DNA of 64,000 nucleotides from Nannocystis punicea (GTDB lineage: Bacteria; Myxococcota_A; Polyangia; Nannocystales; Nannocystaceae), in assembly GCF_026965555.1 (NCBI RefSeq), contig NZ_CP114040.1, forward strand, positions 10,576,001-10,640,000, given 5' to 3'. Under the pieces are notes generated by a model. That model saw nothing but the letters and a program-made list of their open reading frames with translations, did no database searches and was not told where the DNA came from. Each line of letters opens with the position of its first letter. Positions within the stretch are counted from its first letter, which is position 1. Shown here one piece after another: positions 43,236 to 49,230 of this stretch. The position numbers and the translations under genes are program-made.

Positions 43236-44816
43236 ATGCCCGCCCCGATCGTCGTCCCCGATCGCCTCAACATGGCCGAGTGGTTCCTCGACGCCCGCGT
43301 CGCCGAGGGCCTCGGCGACAAGACCGCGATCTACTGCGGCGACGCCCAGGTGACCTACCGCGAGCTGGTGGCCGCGTCGTGTCGCGTCACCAACCTGCTG
43401 CGCTCCCTCGGCCTGCGCATCGAGGACCGCGTGCAGCTGCTCCTGCTCGACACGCCCGAGTTCGCGGCGGCCTACTTCGGCGTCCTGCGCGCCGGCTGCG
43501 TCGCGGTGCCGACCAACACCTGGCTGCTGCCGCCCGACTACGCCTACTACCTCGAGTACGCGCGGCCGCGGGCGGTCATCGTCGACGCCGAGGTCTACCC
43601 GCAGCTCGAGCCGGTGTGGCGCGACGCGCCCTACCCCCCGATCGTGATCGTCGTCGACCGCTCCGGCGCACCTGTCCCCAAGGACACCCTCGACTGGCAC
43701 GCCGAGCTGGCCCGCCAGCCCGACACCGCGCGGACCGAGCCGACCTACCGCGACGACTTCGCCACCTGGCTGTCGTCGTCGGGCTCGACCGGCAAGCCGA
43801 AGTGCGTCGTGCACATGCACCACGACTTCGTGTGGAACACCGTCGCCTACGCCCAGCGCACCCTCGGCATCAAGCGCGAGGACGTCACGATCTCCGCGCC
43901 CAAGCTGTTCTTCGGCTACGCGCTGGCCAGCAACATGCTGTTCCCGTTCAGCGTCGGCGGCAGCTGCGTGCTGGTGCCCGAGCGGGTCGCGCCCGAGCGG
44001 TGGTACGGCCTGATCGAGAGGTACCGCGCGACCCAGTTCGTGACCGTGCCGACGACGATCGCCAAGATGCTCGACCACCTCGACGAGGCCGGGCGGCGCG
44101 ACCTGTCGTCGCTGCACTCGCTGGTCAGCGCCGGCGAGGCGCTGCCGTCGCGGCTGTACCGGCTGTGGAAGCAGTCGACCGGGGTCGAGATCTTCGACGG
44201 CATCGGCTCGGCCGAGATGTTCCACGTCTACATCACCAACCGCCCCGGCGACGTGAAGGACGGCAGCCTCGGCAAGATCGTCGACGGCTACACCTACCGC
44301 CTGCTCGACGACGACGGCCGCGAGGTCCCGCCCGGCGAGATCGGCACCCTCGTGATCACCGGGCCCTCCGCCGGCCAGGGCTACTGGCGCATGCGCGACC
44401 AGAGTCGCGCGACCTTCTGGGGCGACTCGGTCAAGGGCGCCGACAAGTTCCACGTCGACACCGAGGGCTACTTCTGGTTCTGCGGCCGCGGCGACGACAT
44501 GCTCAAGTGCTCAGGCGTGTACGTCTCGCCGGTCGAGGTCGAGAACTGTCTTTTGGGACATCCGGCGGTGCACGAGGCCGGGGTGGTCGGTTACCGCGAC
44601 GCCGACGGCCTCGAGCGCGCGGTCGCCTACGTCGAGCTGGCCGCCGGCCACACCGCCGGCGAGGCGCTGGCCGCCGAGATCCTCGCCCACGCCCGCGCCA
44701 ACATCGCCGCCTTCAAGGCCCCCCGGCGGGTCGAGTTCGTGGCCGCCCTGCCGCGCACCGAGACCGGCAAGATCAAGCGCGGCGAGCTGCGCAAGCTGGC
44801 GGCGGCCCTCACCTGA
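43236..44816 (+). CDS. AMP-dependent acyl-CoA ligase, benzoate-CoA-ligase-like
   Basis: 526 residues with ANL-superfamily motifs: the phosphate loop SSSGSTGKPK near 177, LFFGYALASNMLFPFSVGG, DGIGSAEMFHVYITN (acyl/adenylate binding, A5-like), the hinge CGRGDDMLKCSGVYVSP and the catalytic Lys in PRTETGKIKRGELR. The middle region (KLFFGYALASNM and GSAEMFH) is closest to benzoate/4-hydroxybenzoate-CoA ligases. It would supply aromatic-CoA substrate for the hydroxylase at 24-28 kb, which is inference. Two 18-bp palindromes are embedded. Its TGA stop lies in a node of the array that runs to the next gene. Confidence 0.85.
   Translation: MPAPIVVPDRLNMAEWFLDARVAEGLGDKTAIYCGDAQVTYRELVAASCRVTNLLRSLGLRIEDRVQLLLLDTPEFAAAYFGVLRAGCVAVPTNTWLLPPDYAYYLEYARPRAVIVDAEVYPQLEPVWRDAPYPPIVIVVDRSGAPVPKDTLDWHAELARQPDTARTEPTYRDDFATWLSSSGSTGKPKCVVHMHHDFVWNTVAYAQRTLGIKREDVTISAPKLFFGYALASNMLFPFSVGGSCVLVPERVAPERWYGLIERYRATQFVTVPTTIAKMLDHLDEAGRRDLSSLHSLVSAGEALPSRLYRLWKQSTGVEIFDGIGSAEMFHVYITNRPGDVKDGSLGKIVDGYTYRLLDDDGREVPPGEIGTLVITGPSAGQGYWRMRDQSRATFWGDSVKGADKFHVDTEGYFWFCGRGDDMLKCSGVYVSPVEVENCLLGHPAVHEAGVVGYRDADGLERAVAYVELAAGHTAGEALAAEILAHARANIAAFKAPRRVEFVAALPRTETGKIKRGELRKLAAALT
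43671..43688. repeat. single 18-bp palindrome of the 14-bp family
   Basis: cctgtccccaaggacacc, nodes 14 bases apart, in the CoA-ligase coding sequence; encodes APVPKDTL. Confidence 0.65.
44545..44562. repeat. single degenerate palindrome of the 14-bp family
   Basis: actgtcttttgggacatc in the CoA-ligase gene, nodes 14 bases apart. Confidence 0.5.
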
Positions 44817-44857
44817 ACGTTCCGACATGCCCGGAAGGACCTGCTTGAAACGCCATG
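44812..44857. repeat. 14-bp palindromic array spanning stop codon to start codon
   Basis: Nodes cctg 44812, CATG 44826, cctg 44840 and CATG 44854 are exactly 14 bases apart. The first contains the TGA of the ligase and the last the ATG of the creatininase-like gene, so the intergenic linker is made only of repeat units. Confidence 0.88.
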
Positions 44858-45631
44858 GCTGAACAGACACCCGGCCTCTACGTCCGCTTCGCCGAGCTCA
44901 GCTACCCGGAGGTCGAGCGCCTGCTCGCGCTGCCGCAGCCGAAGATCGCGCTGCTGCCGGTCGGCAGCACCGAGGCGCACGGGCCCCACCTGCCGCTGGC
45001 GACCGACAGCCTGATCGGCGAAGCAGTGGTCGACCGCGCCGCCGGCGAGCTGGCGGCGCGCGGGCACTTCGCGGCCGCGCTGCCGCCGATCCACTACGCG
45101 GTGACCGAGTGGGCCAGGGACTTCGCCGGCTCGACGTCGATCGGCGCCGAGGCGGCGATCGGCCTGGTCCTCGGGACATGTCGGGCGATGCGGGCGATGG
45201 GCTTCGACCGCGTGGTGGTGTTCACCGCCCACCTCGAGCCGGACCACATCGCCTCGCTGCGGGAGGTCGCGCGCCGCTACCAGGCGGAGACCGGCGACGC
45301 GCTGCTGTTCGTCGACACCACCCGGCGCGCGCTCGCGGCCCGGCTGACGCCGGAGTTCCAGAGCGGCTCGTGCCACGCCGGCCGCTACGAGACCAGCCTG
45401 GTCCTGGCGATCCGCCCCGACCTGGTGCGCATGGACCTCGCGGCCGCGCTGCCCGAGCACACCGTCCCGCTCGCCGAGCACATCCGCGCGGGCAAGCGCG
45501 GCTTCCTCGAGTGCGACATGCCGCGCGCCTACTGCGGCGCGCCGGCGGCCGCCACCGCCGAGGAGGGGCGCGAGATCCTCGAGACCCTCGCCACCCTCGT
45601 CGTCGAGGCCGTGGTCGCCTCGCTCGCGTGA
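44855..45631 (+). CDS. creatininase-family amidohydrolase
   Basis: 258 residues with the family's metal-binding N-terminal motif GSTEAHGPHLPLATDS near 37-52 (Glu, His, Asp ligands), VVFTAHLEPDHIASL and CHAGRYETSLVLAI with another His and Glu. Members hydrolyse creatinine or formamide-like bonds; others mature peptide cofactors. The gene follows the CoA ligase with only a palindromic array in between, so they are probably co-transcribed. No Shine-Dalgarno is seen other than ggaagga within the array. Confidence 0.88.
   Translation: MAEQTPGLYVRFAELSYPEVERLLALPQPKIALLPVGSTEAHGPHLPLATDSLIGEAVVDRAAGELAARGHFAAALPPIHYAVTEWARDFAGSTSIGAEAAIGLVLGTCRAMRAMGFDRVVVFTAHLEPDHIASLREVARRYQAETGDALLFVDTTRRALAARLTPEFQSGSCHAGRYETSLVLAIRPDLVRMDLAAALPEHTVPLAEHIRAGKRGFLECDMPRAYCGAPAAATAEEGREILETLATLVVEAVVASLA
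45163..45180. repeat. single 18-bp palindrome of the 14-bp family
   Basis: cctggtcctcgggacatg inside the creatininase-like gene. Confidence 0.6.
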
Positions 45632-45634
45632 GCC

Positions 45635-45943
45635 TCAGCGCTCGACGCTGCGGTAGCGGGCGAACCGCGGCGCCGCGCGCAGGAGCGGCGTCAGGCGGGC
45701 CAGCGCGACCTTCGCGTGCGGGCTGCGCATGTGGGCGTCGGCGGCCACGTCGCTGTCCCAGCGCTCGACCGTGACGAGCTGGGTCGGGTCGGCCTCCTGT
45801 TGCAGGACCTCGAAGCGCAAGCAGCCGCGCGAGGACCGGCTGCGCTCGGCGAGCTCCTGCAGCAGAGAGATCGCGGCGTCGAGGGCGACGCGCTCGACGG
45901 ACAGCTTGACGACGGCGAGGATCGAAGGATCGAATACTGGCAT
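45635..45943 (-). CDS. antibiotic biosynthesis monooxygenase (ABM)-like protein
   Basis: 102 residues, ferredoxin-like ABM fold: AVVKLSVERVALDAAISLLQ, GCLRFEVLQQEADPTQLVTV and ERWDSDVAADAHMRSPH. ABM proteins act as small oxygenases or as dimerising stress proteins. The WDSD-AADAH block is shared with the gene at 46636, so the two are paralogues. Start ATG 45943 is the first Met at the fold; the frame extends upstream over the opposite-strand gene. It is convergent with the creatininase-like gene. Confidence 0.8.
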   Translation of the reverse strand: MPVFDPSILAVVKLSVERVALDAAISLLQELAERSRSSRGCLRFEVLQQEADPTQLVTVERWDSDVAADAHMRSPHAKVALARLTPLLRAAPRFARYRSVER

Positions 45944-45966
45944 GAAAATCCTCGAAGGATTGGTCG

Positions 45967-46227
45967 ATGAGCGACGCGAAGGGTAAATTGATCCGGCAAG
46001 AAGAGGCGGTGCTTCTGCTCGACGCAATCGGCGACGAGAAGACGAGGCATATCGCGGGCGCGTTGTTTGCCGCTCTCTGGCGAGAGACGCGAGCTGGCGT
46101 CACTCCAGCCTGTGATTTTGATCTGGAGTTCTTCGTGCGAATCGTGAATCAGATTTGCGGGGAAACACGAGCTGATCAAATCCATCGTGGATGGCAAGGA
46201 AGTCGGATGGCCCGACGAATGCCCTGA
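45967..46227 (+). CDS. small hypothetical protein, possibly frameshifted
   Basis: The 86-residue frame starts MSDAKGKLIRQEEAVLLLDA and looks protein-like to about residue 65 (FDLEFFVRIVNQICG). After the GGGG run near 46158 the annotated frame becomes less natural. The next frame reads KHELIKSIVDGKEVGWPDE, then CPDGDWKE, which looks more like real protein. A single extra G there would join them, but that frame then has no stop before the opposite-strand gene, so the true end is unclear. Its composition is lower in GC than its neighbours. No family recognised. Confidence 0.45.
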   Translation: MSDAKGKLIRQEEAVLLLDAIGDEKTRHIAGALFAALWRETRAGVTPACDFDLEFFVRIVNQICGETRADQIHRGWQGSRMARRMP

Positions 46228-46243
46228 CGGTGACTGGAAGGAG

Positions 46244-46627
46244 TCAGAGGAGCGCCGCGCGCATGCGCGGGATGGCTTCGGGGAGCACGACGCTGACCAT
46301 GATCCCGAGCTGCGCCCGGGTGCAGTCGAGCGCCATGCCCATGCGGTACTTGTCGGACAGGTCGACGACGATGATCATGACCTGGCCGTCCTCGCCGAGC
46401 CGCAGCATGGTCTGATGCACGTTCTCGGGCACCGGCAGGCCGGTCTTCTTGAGGGTGTCGCTGATCCGGTCGAACAGGATGTTGAACAGCGCGCACGCCC
46501 GCGGCGAGGTGCGCAGGCCGGCGACCGACATGCCCGACGTCTTGGCGAACACGTCGATCGCGGCCAGACCGCCGAGCATCGAGTCCTCCATGTCGGCCAG
46601 GGTGTGGTGGAGCTCCTTGATGTTCAT
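46244..46627 (-). CDS. Roadblock/LC7-like small protein (tentative)
   Basis: 127 residues, cytoplasmic. Starts MNIKELHHTLADMEDSMLGG, with a following GLAAIDVFAKTSGMSVAGLR strand-turn-strand, a helix, QVMIIVVDLSDKYRMGMALD and a final helix. This alternation fits the Roadblock/LC7 fold found in GTPase regulators such as MglB, but motif evidence is weak. It lies nine bases downstream of an ABM-like gene on the same strand, suggesting an operon. Confidence 0.55.
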   Translation of the reverse strand: MNIKELHHTLADMEDSMLGGLAAIDVFAKTSGMSVAGLRTSPRACALFNILFDRISDTLKKTGLPVPENVHQTMLRLGEDGQVMIIVVDLSDKYRMGMALDCTRAQLGIMVSVVLPEAIPRMRAALL

Positions 46628-46635
46628 GACGAACC

Positions 46636-46935
46636 TCAGGCGACGCGGACGTGCCGGACGAGCGCCGATGGCACCTCGAGCAGCGGACCTATCGCGCCGA
46701 AGGCCTGCTCGGTGTGATCCGCGCTCAGGTGCGCGTCCGCGGCCTCGTCGCTGTCCCACACCTCGATCACCACGAACTCGCGCGGGTCCGTGGTGCCCTG
46801 GTAGGCCTCGAAGCGGCGGTTGCCGGGCAGCTCGCGGCCGGCCTGGACGAGCTCGCGCATGGCGCCGGCGAACACCTCGGGCGCCTGCGGCCTGGTCGAC
46901 ATGGTCGTGACGACGTGGACCGATCGATCTTCCAT
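46636..46935 (-). CDS. antibiotic biosynthesis monooxygenase (ABM)-like protein
   Basis: 99 residues: VHVVTTMSTRPQAPEVFAGA, RRFEAYQGTTDPREFVVIE and VWDSDEAADAHLSADHTEQ, then a short C-terminal strand. The same WDSD-AADAH block occurs in the protein at 45635. It heads a two-gene unit with the Roadblock-like gene and is divergent from the PpiC gene across a region rich in inverted repeats. Confidence 0.8.
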   Translation of the reverse strand: MEDRSVHVVTTMSTRPQAPEVFAGAMRELVQAGRELPGNRRFEAYQGTTDPREFVVIEVWDSDEAADAHLSADHTEQAFGAIGPLLEVPSALVRHVRVA

Positions 46936-47218
46936 ACCGGCAGGGTGCAGACCGCTCCCAGGCCTGTCGATTGCTGATTTCGTCGCCCCGTCCGCGGCCG
47001 CGGCCGGGCGCGCTCGCGAATTTTCGCGAGCGCCCGGTCCGGCCGCGAAGACCGCGCGAAGCGGCGTGAAGGGCTTCGCGCGGCGATCGCGGGCAGTTCC
47101 TGTCCCCGGGGACAGGCCCGGATCGCCGATGTCGCCTGTCGATATCGGCGACCCGGCGAGCTCGGGCGGCAGGGATGGCGCTCGCTCGGGCGGCCGCGCG
47201 CGGTGTATCCTCGCCGCG
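46936..47218. promoter_or_regulatory. divergent promoter region with four inverted repeats
   Basis: In 150 bases there are: CCGGGCG-CTCGCGAA/TTCGCGAG-CGCCCGG at 47004-47037 (two-base bulge); CCGCGCGAAGC/GCTTCGCGCGG at 47052-47083; the perfect CCTGTCCCCGGGGACAGG at 47099-47116 (14-bp family); and GTCGCC/GGCGAC at 47131-47152. Which are operators and which are transcript hairpins cannot be told from sequence. Confidence 0.5.
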
Positions 47219-48046
47219 ATGAAGCGCGCCGCCCTGTCCTGCCTGGTCCTCCTGCTGGCCGCCTGCGACGGGGGCGCCGCCAAGTCCGGCGAACCGCCGG
47301 CCGAGCCGGCCAAGAAGGTCGAGGCGCCGCCGCCGGCGAAGACGGAGGCCGTCGCCGAGCCGCCGGCCCCGAAGTACCCGCAGGGCGAGGCCGACGAGGC
47401 CTGCGCGAAGATCGTGGTCGTCGCCTGGCAGGGGGCCGAGGGGGCCGAGCCGACGGTCACCCGCGACAAGGCCGCGGCCCAGACGCGGGCCGAGGAGCTC
47501 CGCAGCAAGCTGTCCTCCGGCAGAGCCTTCGCCGACCTCGCCGGCGAGTCCGACGAGCCGAAGACGAAGGCCAAGGGCGGCGCGATGGGCACCTACGCCA
47601 AGGACAAGTGGCCGGAGAAGTACGCCCCGCTGAAGGACGTCGTGTTCGCGCTCGGGATCGGCGAGACCTCGGCGGTGGTCGAGCACCCGCACGGCTTCGT
47701 GGTCGCCCAGCGCTGCAAGGTCGAGAAGGTGCACTCGCGGCACATCCTGGTCCGCTACGCCGGGGCCAAGAACGCCGAGGCCAAGATCAAGCGCAGCAAG
47801 GAGGAGGCGCAGAAGCTGGCGACGGAGCTCCACGCCGAGGCGAGCAAGGCCGGCGCCGACTTCGAGGCGCTGGCGAAGAAGCGCAGCGAGGACAGCTCGG
47901 CCGAGCGCGGCGGCGACCTCGGCTCGGTCGGCCGCGGCATGTTCGCGCCGGCGTTCGAGGCGGCCGCGTTCGCGCTGAAGCCCGGCGAGCTCAGCTCGGT
48001 GGTCGAGACCGACTTCGGCTTCCACGTGATCCAGCGGGTCGACTGA
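47219..48046 (+). CDS. PpiC-type (parvulin) peptidyl-prolyl isomerase lipoprotein
   Basis: Signal MKRAALSCLVLLLAAC with lipobox and a Pro/Ala/Glu/Lys linker. Two rotamase modules are visible. The first (residues ~65-160) is degenerate at its start (ACAKIVVVAWQGAEG) but has FADLAGESDEPKTKAKGGAMG. The second is canonical: VHSRHILVRYAG, FEALAKKRSEDSSAERGGDLG and VVETDFGFHVIQRVD. Parvulins fold outer-membrane proteins in the periplasm. It is followed by a five-node palindromic array and a terminator. Confidence 0.88.
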   Translation: MKRAALSCLVLLLAACDGGAAKSGEPPAEPAKKVEAPPPAKTEAVAEPPAPKYPQGEADEACAKIVVVAWQGAEGAEPTVTRDKAAAQTRAEELRSKLSSGRAFADLAGESDEPKTKAKGGAMGTYAKDKWPEKYAPLKDVVFALGIGETSAVVEHPHGFVVAQRCKVEKVHSRHILVRYAGAKNAEAKIKRSKEEAQKLATELHAEASKAGADFEALAKKRSEDSSAERGGDLGSVGRGMFAPAFEAAAFALKPGELSSVVETDFGFHVIQRVD

Positions 48047-48072
48047 GAGCCGGCCGCACCCGCACGCTCGGG

Positions 48073-48132
48073 CATGCCCTCAGGGACATGTTCTGGAGAG
48101 CATGACCTGAAGAGCATGTCCCGATAGACATG
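48073..48132. repeat. 14-bp palindromic array (4 units)
   Basis: CATG at 48073, 48087, 48101, 48115 and 48129, all exactly 14 bases apart, with spacers ccctcaggga, ttctggagag, acctgaagag and tcccgataga, between two convergent genes. Confidence 0.92.
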
Positions 48133-48212
48133 CCCTGCACTGCCTCGGCAGCCCGCCGCAGTGCGCTCGCGGAGCGCGGCGACCGATCGGCGTCGGCCGC
48201 CGTCTCGCCGCA

Positions 48213-48243
48213 GCAGCCTGTCTCTCAAGACAGGCTGTTTCTT
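48213..48243 (+). terminator. rho-independent terminator built on a family palindrome
   Basis: CAGCCTGTCT-CTCA-AGACAGGCTG is a perfect 10-bp stem with a four-base loop, followed by TTTCTTT on the plus strand. It ends the PpiC transcript. Its core (nodes 48217 and 48231, 14 bases apart) belongs to the 14-bp palindrome family. Confidence 0.85.
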
Positions 48244-48253
48244 TAAAAACAGG

Positions 48254-48844
48254 TCACTGCAGGGAGACGCAGTCGAGCAGCCCCTGCTCGGTCGCCAGCG
48301 CGTGGACGCCGACGTCGTGGGGTTCTTCGGGGAGCGCCTCGACCAGCTCGTCGCTGAAGCACAGGCCGATGCGGACCGGGCGCGAGTGGTTGCGCAGCGG
48401 GTTCATGGCGCCGTCGTAGTGGCCCTTGCCGTAGCCGAGGCGGATGCCGGTGCGGGTGAAGGCGAGGCCGGGCATCAGCACCAGGTCGACGTCGGTGTCG
48501 GCGAGGGCCAGGCCGGGGCCGTCGCGCGGCTCGAGCAGGCCGAACGGGGCCGGGGCGAGGGTCACGAGGTCGGCGACGGCCACGAACTCGATCGACTGGC
48601 GGCGGTGGCCGGCCATGCGCGGCAGCCACAGCTGTTTCCCGGCCGCGAGCGCGGCGATCAGCAGCGGGCGGGTGTCGGGTTCGCCCTTGACGCCGACGAA
48701 CGCGGCCACCGAGGTCGCCGCGCGCCAGCGGGCCTCCGCCAGCACGTGGGCGCAGAGCTCGGCCGAAGCGGCCGCCGCGGCCTCGGGTCCGCGTTCCCGC
48801 CGCCTCGCCGCGCTCTGCGCTCGAATGTCCGCCTTCGAAAGCAT
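48254..48844 (-). CDS. 5-formyltetrahydrofolate cyclo-ligase
   Basis: 196 residues of the ygfA/MTHFS family. Visible motifs are the basic N-terminal helix (MLSKADIRAQSAARRRE), FVGVKGEPDTRPLL, PAPFGLLEPRDG, VDLVLMPGLAFTRTGIRLGYGKGHYDG (the ATP/Mg site) and IGLCFSDELVE. It recycles 5-formyl-THF to methenyl-THF. Met 48844 starts at the conserved helix; an upstream Met at 48856 is less likely. It is convergent with the PpiC gene. Confidence 0.93.
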   Translation of the reverse strand: MLSKADIRAQSAARRRERGPEAAAAASAELCAHVLAEARWRAATSVAAFVGVKGEPDTRPLLIAALAAGKQLWLPRMAGHRRQSIEFVAVADLVTLAPAPFGLLEPRDGPGLALADTDVDLVLMPGLAFTRTGIRLGYGKGHYDGAMNPLRNHSRPVRIGLCFSDELVEALPEEPHDVGVHALATEQGLLDCVSLQ

Positions 48845-49032
48845 CCACCCGCGCACTTACCGCTGGTCGCGACCGGGCGCAAGTTTCGCGCCGCAGGAGC
48901 GCATTGCCGGGCCGTACGCGAGGGCAGCCGGGCCCGGGCGGGCACCCCTCGCAAGACCCGCGCTGCCGGCCGGGTGGCGGATGCGCCCCGGACTTGCGGG
49001 CCGCCGCGCAGCCTGGTAGACATACCGGCCCC

Positions 49033-49105
49033 GCGGGAGTAACTCAGTTGGTAGAGTGTCAGCTTCCCAAGCTGAATGTCGCGGGTTCGATCCCCGTCTC
49101 CCGCT
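49033..49105 (+). tRNA. tRNA-Gly (CCC anticodon)
   Basis: A 73-base cloverleaf: acceptor stem GCGGGAG/CTCCCGC with discriminator T, D-arm ACTC/GAGT, anticodon stem TCAGC/GCTGA with loop TTCCCAA (anticodon CCC at 49066-49068), and T-arm GCGGG-TTCGATC-CCCGT. The 3' CCA is not encoded. Confidence 0.95.
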
Positions 49106-49230
49106 CTCTCTCGCAAGGCCCCGCTCCGGGGCCTTGTTCGCTTTCGGGGCCTGCTGCTTCGGAGCTCGCTGCAGCGGCGGCGCGCCCGCCTCGTTGACGC
49201 TCGCTGCGGGGCTGTGAAACGCTGGCGGCG

